Below, in pieces: positions 18,975-27,673 of a stretch of DNA of 55,507 bases. The notes beneath the pieces were generated by a model. The model ran no database searches. It was given only the letters and a program-made list of their open reading frames with translations, and was not told the DNA's origin. This DNA comes from an uncultured Clostridia bacterium. GTDB taxonomy: Bacteria > Bacillota > Clostridia > Oscillospirales > Ruminococcaceae. Made by a program: the position numbers and the translations under genes. Every line of letters begins with the position of its first letter. The stretch's first letter is position 1. Location of the stretch: positions 1 to 55,507 of the forward strand of contig CAMVDP010000012.1 of NCBI GenBank assembly GCA_947166275.1. The letters are read 5' to 3'.

Positions 18975-19003
18975 ATATTATCACACCAAAGCCATTTTGT
19001 CAA
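18975..19003 (-). promoter_or_regulatory. Promoter of the trp operon
   Basis: TTGACA (18998-19003), a 17-base spacer and TAATAT (18975-18980) on the minus strand, just upstream of the T-box leader. An overlapping TATAAT lies 3 bases further on. Confidence 0.75.
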
Positions 19004-19052
19004 TAGTTTTTTAAAATTTTCCGGGAAATTTTTTCTCGAAGCGCCGGACATC

Positions 19053-21455
19053 TTACTTTACAACAATATTGACCAGCTTTTTCGGCACGGCTATCTTCTT
19101 AACGATGGTCTTGCCCTCAACGAGCGGCTTTACGGTATCGTTGGCAAGCGCAGCTTCGATCATCTCGTCCTGCGATGCTTCCGAGGGAACGTTGAGCTTT
19201 GCGCGCACTTTGCCGTTGATCTGAACGACGATCTCGACCTCATCCTCAACACACAGAGCCTCGTCATACGTTACCCAGCTCTGCTCGGAGAGTATGCCGC
19301 CGAATACATTATGGTACATTTCCTCGGTTATGTGCGGCGCAAACGGATTGAGCATCGTCAGCAGGGCTTTGAGCTCGCCCTTTGTGATGCTGCCCTTGTC
19401 GCTTATCTGGTTCAGCAGGGTCATCATAGCTGCTATCGCGGTATTGAACTTGAGCTGTTCGATATCCGCGGAAACCTTCTTGACAGTCCTGTGGAATGCC
19501 GCCGAAAGCTCCTTGCTGTAGCCGTCATCATCGGTGAGCGTGTCCTGAAGCGCCCAGATGCGCTCAAGGAAGCGCTTACAGCCCTTGAGACTGCTCTCGC
19601 TCCACGGCGCAGCCTGCTCATAGTCGCCCATGAACAGTACGTATACTCTCAGAACGTCCGCGCCGTACTCATCGACCACATCATTCGGGTCAACGACATT
19701 TCCGCGGGATTTGCTCATCTTCACGCCGTCGGGGCCGAGGATAAGACCTTGTGCCGTTCTCTTTGCGTAAGGCTCGGGAACTGGAACGGCTCCGATGTCG
19801 TACAGGAAGCGGTGCCAGAAGCGTGAGTATATCAGATGCCTTGTAACGTGCTCCATGCCGCCGTTGTACCAGTCCACCGGCAGCCAGTATTTCAGTGCCT
19901 CGGGAGATGCCAGCGCGCTGTCATTGTTCGGGTCGCAGTAGCGCAGGAAGTACCACGATGAACCAGCCCACTGGGGCATGGTGTCGGTCTCGCGCTTTGC
20001 GTCGCCGCCGCACTTCGGGCACTTACAGTTCACGAAACTTTCGATCTTCGCCAGCGGGCTCTCACCGTCCTGACCGGGCTGGAAGTTCTCCACCGGCGGA
20101 AGTCTGAGCGGAAGCTCGTCATACGGTACAGCGACCATGCCGCACTTCGGGCAGTGTACTATCGGGATCGGCTCACCCCAGTAGCGCTGACGGTTGAATG
20201 CCCAGTCCTTCATCTTGTACTGTACGCCTGCCTCTCCCACACCCTTGGCTTCGAGGACCTTCAGCACCTTCGCGATCGCATCCTTCTTGTTGGTTATACC
20301 GTTGAGCTCACCGGAGTTGACCATCTCGCCGTCGCCGGTGTAGGCTTCCTTGGAGATATCGCCGCCCTTGATGACCTCGATTATCGGTATTCCGAACTTG
20401 TTCGCGAACTCGTAGTCGCGGGTATCGTGCGCCGGAACAGCCATAATAGCGCCGGTGCCGTAGCCCATCATTACGTAGTCTGATATATAAATAGGTATCT
20501 CGGTGTCGTTTATCGGGTTTATCGCGGTAAGGCCGTCGATACGTACGCCGGTCTTGTCCTTGACGAGCTGGGTACGCTCAAATTCGCTTTTCTTCGCGCA
20601 CTCATCCTTGTAGGCGTCGAGCTCGGCGATGTTCTTTATGCTGTCGCGGTACTTCTCGATCATCGGATGCTCGGGAGCCATTACCATGAATGTAACGCCG
20701 TACAGCGTATCGGGACGGGTGGTGTAGATCTTCAGCTCCTCGCCGTTCTCCTTGATCCTGAACTTAACGAACGCGCCGGTGGACTTACCTATCCAGTTTT
20801 CCTGCTGGAGCTTTATATTCGGCAGGAAATCAACGCTGTCAAGACCCTGCAGGAGCTTGTCCGCATACTCGGTTATGCGCAGGTACCAGACTTCCTTCTC
20901 CTTCTGGATTATGTCGGAGTGGCAGACATCACACTTGCCGCCCTGTGAGTCCTCGTTCGAGAGCACGACCTTGCAGCTCGGGCAGTAGTTGACGAGCGTT
21001 CTGTCACGGAACACGAGTCCGTTTTCGAACATTTTGAGAAATATCCACTGCGTCCACTTGTAGTACTTTTCATCGGTGGTGTCCACAACGCGGGACCAGT
21101 CGAACGAGAAACCTACCTTGCGGAGCTGGCTCGTGAACTTTTTGATGTTGTTGTCGGTGACGGTGCGCGGATGAACGCCGGTCTTGATCGCGGTGTTCTC
21201 CGTGGGCAGTCCGTAAGCATCGAAGCCTATCGGGAACAGCACGTTATAGCCTTCGAGCCTTCTCTTGCGGCTTACTACCTCAAGTCCGGAGTATGCCTTG
21301 ATGTGACCTACGTGCATTCCCGCTCCGGATGGGTAGGGAAACTCCACGAGGGAGTAGAACTTGGGCTTTGAGCTTCCGGTCTCCGCCTTGAAGCTCTCGT
21401 GTTCGTCCCAGTATTTCTGCCATTTGGGTTCTATTTCTTTAAAATCGTACTTCAT
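19053..21455 (-). CDS. leuS: Leucyl-tRNA synthetase
   Basis: LeuRS charges tRNA-Leu. The 800-residue class I enzyme has PYPSGAGMHVGH with the HIGH-type motif HVGH at 48-51, a zinc-like CPSC...CDVC pair near 165-185, the CP1 editing domain (TTRPDTLYGVTF near 245) and KMSKSRGNV near 577. The C-terminal anticodon-binding helical domain and final small domain are complete. AAAGGAAA precedes the start by about 9 bases. It lies 30 bases after galM and is probably co-transcribed. No T-box was seen directly before it. Confidence 0.97.
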   Translation of the reverse strand: MKYDFKEIEPKWQKYWDEHESFKAETGSSKPKFYSLVEFPYPSGAGMHVGHIKAYSGLEVVSRKRRLEGYNVLFPIGFDAYGLPTENTAIKTGVHPRTVTDNNIKKFTSQLRKVGFSFDWSRVVDTTDEKYYKWTQWIFLKMFENGLVFRDRTLVNYCPSCKVVLSNEDSQGGKCDVCHSDIIQKEKEVWYLRITEYADKLLQGLDSVDFLPNIKLQQENWIGKSTGAFVKFRIKENGEELKIYTTRPDTLYGVTFMVMAPEHPMIEKYRDSIKNIAELDAYKDECAKKSEFERTQLVKDKTGVRIDGLTAINPINDTEIPIYISDYVMMGYGTGAIMAVPAHDTRDYEFANKFGIPIIEVIKGGDISKEAYTGDGEMVNSGELNGITNKKDAIAKVLKVLEAKGVGEAGVQYKMKDWAFNRQRYWGEPIPIVHCPKCGMVAVPYDELPLRLPPVENFQPGQDGESPLAKIESFVNCKCPKCGGDAKRETDTMPQWAGSSWYFLRYCDPNNDSALASPEALKYWLPVDWYNGGMEHVTRHLIYSRFWHRFLYDIGAVPVPEPYAKRTAQGLILGPDGVKMSKSRGNVVDPNDVVDEYGADVLRVYVLFMGDYEQAAPWSESSLKGCKRFLERIWALQDTLTDDDGYSKELSAAFHRTVKKVSADIEQLKFNTAIAAMMTLLNQISDKGSITKGELKALLTMLNPFAPHITEEMYHNVFGGILSEQSWVTYDEALCVEDEVEIVVQINGKVRAKLNVPSEASQDEMIEAALANDTVKPLVEGKTIVKKIAVPKKLVNIVVK

Positions 21456-21485
21456 TTGTCGGGTTTCCTTTCTTTTGCCGGCGGC

Positions 21486-22511
21486 TCACTTGCGAACGCC
21501 GAATTTATAAATAGTTGTGAAGTTGTACTCCTCATCCTTCTTCAGAATGCAGCTCGGGAAGTTCGGCTGGTTCGGGGAGTCGGGCGCGTACTGGCTCTCA
21601 AGGCACAGCGCGGTCTGTATCTTCATCATAATGCCGTCCTTGCCTATCTCGCCCTGCAGGCCGATAGCGGTGTAGAACTGGATAGCGGGCTTGTCGGTGG
21701 AGACGGTCATTTCTCTGCCGGTCCCGGGGTCGTATACTACTGCGGCGGTGCGCATTACATGCGGCTCACCGAGCATGAAGTTGTGGTCGTAGCCTATAAG
21801 GTCGCTCTGGTCGAGGTCGCGGCAGATAGCCTTGGGCTGTCTGAAATCGAACACGGTGCCCTCAACGGGAGCGATCTCGCCTGTGGGGATAAGCTTCGAG
21901 TCCACGGGAGTGTAGCTTTCGGCGTTTATCTGCACTATCTGGCTGAGCACGGAGCCGGAGTGTATGCCGCCGAGGTTGAAGTAGGAATGGTTGGTCATAT
22001 TGAGCACTGTGTCCGCGTCGGACTTACCTTTGTATTCAAGCTTGAGCTCGTTATCCTCGGTGAGCGTGTATTTGCAGGTCACTTTGAGGTTTCCCGGGAA
22101 ATTCTCCTCACCGTCCGGGCTGAAATAGCCGAATGTCACGCTGTCGTCAGTTGTGTCGTCCACCGTCCACACTCTCTTGTTATAGCCGATGATACCGCCG
22201 TGCAAGCAGTTGGTGCCCTCGTTTGCGCGGAGCTGTATCTCCTCGCCGTTCAGGGTGAACTTCGCGTCCGCGATACGGTTTGCGTATCTGCCGACAAGCG
22301 CTCCCTGCGAGCTCGTGCCTTTCACATAGCCCTCAAGGTCGTCATAGCCGAGAACGACATCGTCGGTATTGCCGTTTTTGTCGGGGACGAGGATGCTTAC
22401 GATAGCTCCGCTGTAGTTGGTGAGCTTTACGGTCATGCCCTTGCTGTTTTTCAGTGTGAAAAGAGACACCTTGTAGCCGTTCGTCATTCCGAATACTTCT
22501 TTTTCGATCAT
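21486..22511 (-). CDS. galM: Aldose 1-epimerase (mutarotase)
   Basis: GalM interconverts the alpha and beta anomers of galactose and glucose and feeds the Leloir pathway. The 341-residue protein shows VGRYANRIADAKFTLNG near 76, NCLHGGIIGYNKRVW near 100, TNHSYFNLGG near 170 (catalytic His region) and the C-terminal Glu-containing ESQYAPDSPNQPNFPS region near 311. It could work with the alpha-galactosidase encoded at 44.4 kb, though the genes are not adjacent. The start site is uncertain because the nearest Shine-Dalgarno is about 14 bases away. Confidence 0.93.
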   Translation of the reverse strand: MIEKEVFGMTNGYKVSLFTLKNSKGMTVKLTNYSGAIVSILVPDKNGNTDDVVLGYDDLEGYVKGTSSQGALVGRYANRIADAKFTLNGEEIQLRANEGTNCLHGGIIGYNKRVWTVDDTTDDSVTFGYFSPDGEENFPGNLKVTCKYTLTEDNELKLEYKGKSDADTVLNMTNHSYFNLGGIHSGSVLSQIVQINAESYTPVDSKLIPTGEIAPVEGTVFDFRQPKAICRDLDQSDLIGYDHNFMLGEPHVMRTAAVVYDPGTGREMTVSTDKPAIQFYTAIGLQGEIGKDGIMMKIQTALCLESQYAPDSPNQPNFPSCILKKDEEYNFTTIYKFGVRK

Positions 22512-22552
22512 ATCAGTTTTACCATTCCTTTCAGATAATGCTTAATATTTGA

Positions 22553-22575
22553 ACCTGCACACTGCACATGCAGGT
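22553..22575 (-). terminator. Weak hairpin after the MBOAT gene
   Basis: ACCTGC pairs with GCAGGT around an 11-base loop and is followed on the minus strand by TTCAAATATT. It is too weak in T residues to be sure; it may only partly stop transcription before galM. Confidence 0.35.
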
Positions 22576-22589
22576 AAGTTCCGAAGGTG

Positions 22590-24005
22590 TCAGAACTGCC
22601 AGTAGAGGAAGGGGTTGTTGGTGCTGTTTACAAGCAGTAAAGTTCCTCCCGCGAGTATAAGCGCGTTACAAACCACGGTAGAAACACCGATCGCGTTTCT
22701 TCCCGCCTCCGAATCCTGGAGCTTCGCACGGAGCCATGGGATAAGCGGTGTGCTGAACACCACAGCAGCGGTAATAAGGAAGATGTTGTTCATAAACGAG
22801 GTCTGGGTACCTATATCCATGAACGGGTTGCCGCAGGCTCCCACAAGGTCGCCGAGGAACGTTCCGAGTGCCGCGAGACCGCCGCTTTCGTCGTTGAAGT
22901 AGAAGATGCCGAAGCCGACAACAATTATCAGCTTCGCGTAGATGTGCATGATGACAGGCGGTACTTTTCGGAGCCGCTTGCTGCCTATAAGCCGCTCGAT
23001 CAGGATAAACACGCCGAAATACAGTCCCCAGATTATATAGTTCCAGCTCGCGCCGTGCCAGAAGCCGGTGCAGAACCATACGAGGAACAGGCTCGCGTAC
23101 TGTCTGCGCTTGCCGAATAGTGGCACATACAGCAGATAGTCGCGGAAGAAGGTGCCGAGGGAGATGTGCCAACGCTGCCAGAACTCGGTGATGTTCTTCG
23201 AGACGAAGGGATAGCGGAAGTTTTCATCGAAGTGGAAACCAAAGATGCGCCCGAGGCCGATAGCCATGTCGGAATAGCCCGAAAAGTCGTAGTAAACGTA
23301 CAGAGCGTAGAGTATCACAGCGTACCAAGTGCCTGCTACGGAAAGCGTAGACAGGTCGCCGCCGAAGTACTTTTCAACGATATCGTAAAGGCTGTTTGCA
23401 AGTATTGCCTTTTTGCCGAAGCCGAAAATGAACCGGGTTATGCCGGAGCTTATATCCTCGGAGGAGCTGCGGCGGTTGGCGATCTCATTCTCGATAAGGC
23501 TGTAACGAACTATGGGTCCTGCGACAAGCTGCGGGAAAAGGGAGATATACAGAAGGAGCCTTCCGTAGTTCGTCTGCACCTGTACCTTGCCCCAGTATAC
23601 GTCCATGATGTAGGAGATGATCTGGAAGGTGTAGAAGCTAATACCGATCGGGAGAACGATATGAGGCAGAGGGATATCGACCCCGAACCAGCCGTTGATG
23701 TTTGAGATGAAGAAGTCGGTGTACTTGACGACTATCAGCATCCCGAGACTGTAAACGAGAGAGCATGCCAGCCATATCTTTGCTCCGGGTGAGCCTTTGT
23801 TTTTGTCGATAAGACGGGCGAACACATAGTTGAGAGTTATGCTGAGCAGAAGGAGCAGCAGCCAGAACGGGTTGCTCCACGCATAGAAGATCAGGGAAAA
23901 GGCGACGAGCACAACATTCCTGTATGCTGTTTTCCTGCCGACGAAGTAGATCGGAATCAGTGCCGTCATAAAAATATAGACGAATATCAGGTCGGTATAT
24001 TTCAT
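22590..24005 (-). CDS. MBOAT-family membrane O-acyltransferase, AlgI/DltB-like
   Basis: These enzymes move acyl groups across the membrane onto cell-surface polymers. The 471-residue protein has about ten hydrophobic segments. The family motifs are FPQLVAGPIVRY near 160, ALYVYYDFSGYSDMAIGLG near 234, NITEFWQRWHISLGTFFRDY near 268-287, and WHGASWNYIIWG near 316 with the catalytic His. AlgI-type genes usually sit beside an AlgJ/DHHW or SGNH partner; none is here. The acceptor polymer is unknown. It has its own promoter at 24040-24068 and GGAG 8 bases before the ATG. Confidence 0.92.
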   Translation of the reverse strand: MKYTDLIFVYIFMTALIPIYFVGRKTAYRNVVLVAFSLIFYAWSNPFWLLLLLLSITLNYVFARLIDKNKGSPGAKIWLACSLVYSLGMLIVVKYTDFFISNINGWFGVDIPLPHIVLPIGISFYTFQIISYIMDVYWGKVQVQTNYGRLLLYISLFPQLVAGPIVRYSLIENEIANRRSSSEDISSGITRFIFGFGKKAILANSLYDIVEKYFGGDLSTLSVAGTWYAVILYALYVYYDFSGYSDMAIGLGRIFGFHFDENFRYPFVSKNITEFWQRWHISLGTFFRDYLLYVPLFGKRRQYASLFLVWFCTGFWHGASWNYIIWGLYFGVFILIERLIGSKRLRKVPPVIMHIYAKLIIVVGFGIFYFNDESGGLAALGTFLGDLVGACGNPFMDIGTQTSFMNNIFLITAAVVFSTPLIPWLRAKLQDSEAGRNAIGVSTVVCNALILAGGTLLLVNSTNNPFLYWQF

Positions 24006-24039
24006 TACTTATCTCCATGTTTTGTATTGTAACGATTAT

Positions 24040-24068
24040 ATTATACATTAATAAGGTATTATTTGCAA
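24040..24068 (-). promoter_or_regulatory. Promoter of the MBOAT gene
   Basis: TTGCAA (24063-24068), a 17-base spacer and TATAAT (24040-24045) on the minus strand, about 35 bases before the ATG. The phased 21-bp array begins about 70 bases upstream. Confidence 0.75.
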
Positions 24069-24137
24069 CCTTTTTAAGAAATTTTTTCAAAAAAACTGTC
24101 TGATCGGGAGCTTTTAGCTCAGAAAACCGGCAAAACA

Positions 24138-24305
24138 TATGTTTCAGTGAAATCCGAGTATATTTTGCCTGAAATCAACGATATTTCGGGTCAAATCAAC
24201 GATATTTCAATTGAATTTGGCGATATTTTGACCATTTTCAGTGATATTTCTTCCAAAGAAACGGATATTTATAATCAAAATCCGGATGCTTTTCAATAAA
24301 TCACA
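24138..24305. repeat. Degenerate 21-bp periodic array (GATATTT every 21 bp)
   Basis: GATATTT begins at 24180, 24201, 24222, 24243 and 24264, exactly 21 bp apart. Weaker units at 24138, 24159 and 24285 extend the register. In most units the second half carries another A- or T-tract near position 14, so A/T tracts recur about every 10.5 bp. Only the GATATTT core is well conserved. The array lies upstream of the MBOAT promoter. It also reads as an open frame with a 7-residue period, but no start codon or Shine-Dalgarno was found. Confidence 0.75.
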
Positions 24306-25179
24306 TGATTTGATTTATCACAATGTGATGAAAGTGTGAAAAATAGGATGAAGTAAATTATGCTCTGAAATCCGTTTGTAGAGCGGGTTTGAAATTTGAC
24401 TATGCTTCTTCGGCACAAAAAAATGGGTAACAGCGGCAATTTCTATCACATTCGGACTGCATTGACCAAATACACAATAAAATATGCTTTCCGGGAGTAC
24501 AGAACAGGATCGGATCTGAAGTATTCGCAAAAAAATGATCTGAAAAATGAAGGAAAATGAATGAAAAGAGTCAAAAATCAGAAAGATATTCGACATTCAT
24601 AAAAGACATAGTCAAGTGATCCATGCAAGGATTTGACCAAGTTTTTTCTGAAATATAAAGATTTACATAAAAATTTTTTATGAATGATATCGACATCTTA
24701 AGTCAGGCTGAATATTTTAACATGGGATAGAAACTAAAATTTTGAATCGGGAATAAAAACTGTCTTCTGAATGACCTGCAAAAATCTATAGGTCAGTGGA
24801 AACTGATCGGTCAGTTCAGAGAAAACTGGCAAGGAAAAGGACGTTTGTGTAAAGAGGCGAGAGATAACAGACAAAAACAGATCAGTATGTCTGTTTTGGC
24901 GAATTGTTCAAATTTCAAGCCTGTTAACGTACAAGAAAAGAACAGGACATGGCGCGGCTTAGAGAGTGTAGAGTCAAGTTATTGTGATCATGGATCGGTA
25001 CTGGAAGGCAATGGGTAGTAAGAAATCACAGAATGATGTAAATCGAAACAGAAACGGCAAGAACATACGACAAACATATAGAAACAGCGACCAATACATG
25101 GAAATACAGAAAAGATAGCAGATAGTGCATTGATTTGTGCAGTATGCACACAGATCCGACGTTATTACAGCATAGCACC

Positions 25180-25197
25180 GACAGCTTCGAAGCTGTC
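25180..25197. repeat. Perfect 18-bp palindrome
   Basis: GACAGCTTCGAAGCTGTC is perfectly self-complementary. As RNA it would form a GC-capped hairpin with a TTCG-centred loop. It is the most GC-rich palindrome in the AT-rich region. No T-run follows, so it is not a typical terminator. Confidence 0.6.
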
Positions 25198-25210
25198 CCG
25201 GAATACATGT

Positions 25211-25319
25211 ATGTGAAAATCAGATCGTTTGAATTTTCACATTACGTCATTTTTAATGCGAGAAATACGCATAGTTAACGAAGAGAAATGTGAAAAATCA
25301 ATCTAATTGAATTTTCACA
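25211..25319. repeat. Pair of TGTGAAAAT/ATTTTCACA inverted repeats
   Basis: ATGTGAAAAT (25211-25220) pairs with ATTTTCACAT (25233-25242). About 75 bp on, TGTGAAAAAT (25289-25298) pairs with ATTTTCACA (25311-25319). Loops are 12 bases in both and share the ending TTGA before the right arm (the first has TTTGA). They could be paired operators or RNA hairpins. Confidence 0.6.
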
Positions 25320-25745
25320 AAAAATATCATATTCATAGCGGATATGTAGCAAACAATGGCAAACTGCTGATCGAACAGGATCGATCGAAGCGAAACTCAT
25401 TGGTGAGAGCACACTGAATACTTGATATAATAAGGTGACCGGATTAATCGAGCAGATGTTTCGCGGGTATTTGTTCACATTTCACAATGTTAGTGAATAA
25501 AACAATTCATTTTATAGCTGTGCGTGAACGATATATATGTGAACGAGCGAAAAAGCAACGACACTATTTTTTATTAAATCAAATGACCGCTTTTTTTAAA
25601 AGCTGCCATTCACCGGGATAATGGCGTGGATTTTCTGTCGATGACGCGGAATTAATGTCGAAAAATGAGAGAATAAATCGCATGGTTAAGTGAAATATCG
25701 GACTTTGCGCAAATAGGACGAATAGCATCTCAAATCTGATTGCCC

Positions 25746-25768
25746 GATTTTTCAACCGGTTAAAAATC
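25746..25768. repeat. Near-perfect 23-bp palindrome with a TTCAACC core
   Basis: GATTTTT and AAAAATC flank AACCGGTT with a single mismatch. The half-site TTTTTCAACC matches the left arm of the hairpin at 25846. Confidence 0.5.
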
Positions 25769-25845
25769 AAATGATATGAATATTGTATAAAACGACATAA
25801 ATAGGACAAATAGTAGTACAATTCAACACAATTCAACAGTAATTA

Positions 25846-25881
25846 CCCGCTTTTCAACCAGAAAATGGTTGAAAATCCGGG
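25846..25881. repeat. Hairpin CCCG-TTTTCAACC / GGTTGAAAA-CGGG
   Basis: TTTTCAACC (25851-25859) pairs with GGTTGAAAA (25867-25875) over a 7-base loop. The stem is continued by CCCG (25846-25849) and CGGG (25878-25881) across a small internal loop. TTCAAC/GTTGAA sequences recur around it (25820-25838 and about 25943-25957). Confidence 0.6.
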
Positions 25882-26222
25882 ATTTTCAGTAGAAAGTTTA
25901 GCGAAATAAATCGAATGAAGAGAATTAATCATAAACCGAATTGTTGAAAACTCAACGTGAATTTGCACAATAAACTATAATGAGAACAACGGAGAATACA
26001 GAAACACATGTCAGAGGATCAGATAAAGAACAAAAAGCCTATCCCGACAGTAGGATATACTTACGAATAATCTCTGTTAAGAAAAGAGAAAACATCATCC
26101 CGTGGAGACTGATAAGTATATTAAGAAAATGACCGGGGAACACACAGTTTTCGGAGAGAGACGAGGTAATAGCAGTCATTTTTGAGATGTTCATATTTTA
26201 AGAAAAATATATAAATTTAGTA

Positions 26223-26300
26223 TCTTCGTTTCAGTTCGCCAGAAATTTCCTGAATGATACGATATATCTCTCAAAAAAACAGGAGGGTCTGAAACGAAGA
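26223..26300. repeat. Long-range 12-bp perfect stem with internal pairing
   Basis: TCTTCGTTTCAG (26223-26234) is the exact complement of CTGAAACGAAGA (26289-26300). Inside the 54-base loop TCCTG (26248-26252) pairs with CAGGA (26280-26284), and GATA...TATC can pair further in. Such nested pairing in otherwise random AT-rich sequence suggests a folded RNA or a protein-binding site. No T-run follows. Confidence 0.5.
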
Positions 26301-26470
26301 ATTATTTACGTTAAAAAAGGTATGAAAAAGTACGAGTATACCTGAAAACAAGAACATAAGATCTACTTATGCTTAAAATATGAACACACAGAAATAACAT
26401 TAATATAGTCGAAACTTAAAAGCAGGAAAAAACTTTTTTTCAAAAAATGCGGTTTGGATATAAAAATTAC

Positions 26471-26499
26471 TTGACAATTTAATATAAATAAGGTATTAT
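26471..26499 (+). promoter_or_regulatory. Promoter of the NodB deacetylase-bactofilin genes
   Basis: TTGACA (26471-26476), a 17-base spacer and TATTAT (26494-26499), about 35 bases before the TTG start. Confidence 0.82.
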
Positions 26500-26533
26500 A
26501 AAATATATATGTGATAGAACCGGGGGACTTAAT

Positions 26534-27637
26534 TTGTATTTCGGAAGTGTCAAATTCTTCAAACATGTGATCGTAGCGGTCACAATACTTTTAATAGTAA
26601 TCCCGTGCGTGTTCTGTTTCCTGCTCGGCTTAAAGAACGCAAAGCTTGAAACGGAAAACGAAAAACTAAAAACGGAGATCGGCGAGTATCAGCTTTCCGG
26701 ACATCAGTCAAGATACGAATCGGACGAACTGTTCTCGCTGTATAAGGAAAACCTTGAAAATAAGGAAGGCTTTCTGAAGCTTGCCTACGAATATGACGAA
26801 GGGCTGTACAAGGCTGCGGCCGGGCTAAATGGCGATGCCGCTCCCACAGCTTCCACCGAAGCGATCACAGCAGCGCCTGATACTACTGCGGAGTTCACCC
26901 ACTCGGGCACGATAATCCTCGATGATGACCCCGATAAGATCGACAGCGGCAGAGCATCGTACGAGATGCTGTATCCCGATCTGTATGCGGAGCTTCCCGA
27001 TAACATCGTGTACAATGATGACATGGATTACGTTTATCTTACTTTTGATGACGGTCCGTCAAAGTACACCCAGAACATTCTTGACTATCTCGATGCCTAT
27101 AAAATAAAAGCCACATTCTTTGTAGTTCCGGACGGCAGCGAGGAAAGCAATGCAAGACTCAAGAAGATCGCTGAAAAGGGTCACACTATCGGCATCCATA
27201 CCGCTTCACATGAGTATAACAAGATATATGAGAGCGTAGATGCCTACCTCGAAGACTTCAAGACCGCGTACGACCGTGTATATGAAGCTACGGGCATCAA
27301 ATGCACGTTGTTCAGATTCCCGGGCGGAAGCATCAACGACTATAACAAGGAGATACGTGAGGAGCTTATCGCCGAAATGACAAGGCGCGGGTTCGTATAC
27401 TTCGACTGGAATGTTGATACAAGCGACGCGCTCGGCGCAACATGGACCGAGATGTACAATAATGTGCGTACACAGACGATCGACAAGAACCGCGCTGTGA
27501 TTCTAATGCACGATTACAACGGCGGGTGGAACACGATACTCGTACTTGAGGACATCATCAAGTGGATCATCGGCAACGGAAAGAGAACATTTCACATAGA
27601 CAAGCTTACAGAATATGTTAAGCCTGTTCAGTTCTGA
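26534..27637 (+). CDS. Membrane-anchored polysaccharide deacetylase (NodB domain)
   Basis: Probably removes N-acetyl groups from peptidoglycan or another wall polymer. The 367-residue protein has one N-terminal membrane segment (about 11-35), a charged coiled-coil stretch (about 36-65), a Thr/Ala/Asp-rich linker, and a NodB domain from about 165. The metal Asp pair is in LTFDDGPS near 169, the zinc histidines in GIHTASHEY near 222, FRFPGGS near 259, and the last block ILMHDYNG near 325. The start is TTG 26534, with GGGGG 7 bases before it. It sits 36 bases before the bactofilin gene, so a shared envelope role is likely. Confidence 0.88.
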   Translation: MYFGSVKFFKHVIVAVTILLIVIPCVFCFLLGLKNAKLETENEKLKTEIGEYQLSGHQSRYESDELFSLYKENLENKEGFLKLAYEYDEGLYKAAAGLNGDAAPTASTEAITAAPDTTAEFTHSGTIILDDDPDKIDSGRASYEMLYPDLYAELPDNIVYNDDMDYVYLTFDDGPSKYTQNILDYLDAYKIKATFFVVPDGSEESNARLKKIAEKGHTIGIHTASHEYNKIYESVDAYLEDFKTAYDRVYEATGIKCTLFRFPGGSINDYNKEIREELIAEMTRRGFVYFDWNVDTSDALGATWTEMYNNVRTQTIDKNRAVILMHDYNGGWNTILVLEDIIKWIIGNGKRTFHIDKLTEYVKPVQF

Positions 27638-27673
27638 TAACACACATATTGAAAGGAGTACGGGAGCAATTGT

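Larger units (their letters stand above)
24306..26470. other. About 2.2 kb of AT-rich, palindrome-rich DNA without a credible gene
   Basis: G+C is about one third by eye, against about half in the neighbours. Open frames are short, lack good Shine-Dalgarno sequences and give low-complexity Phe/Ile/Ser-rich peptides. The stretch contains many inverted repeats, listed separately, and short dispersed direct repeats such as AAATAGGACRAATAGYA at about 25709 and 25798, and AATAAATCG at about 25672 and 25905. No tRNA, transposase, integrase or CRISPR array was seen. It may be decayed DNA, a large non-coding RNA, or a regulatory or structural region. Confidence 0.6.

Noticed and set aside
24078-24299. 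Open frame on the plus strand with a 7-residue DISxxxx period
   Set aside because: No start codon with a ribosome site, AT-rich, and the period is explained by the 21-bp DNA repeat. Kept as an alternative in the findings, not called as a gene.
24138-24305. CRISPR array
   Set aside because: The unit is 21 bp including the variable part, the conserved core is only 7 bp, and no cas gene is present.
24318-25836. Several minus-strand open frames of 60-92 codons
   Set aside because: Phe/Ile/Ser-rich, no ribosome sites, no family motifs, and they overlap palindromes.
24306-26470. Replication origin
   Set aside because: AT-rich, but no TTATCCACA DnaA-box cluster was seen and no dnaA, dnaN or rpmH lies nearby.
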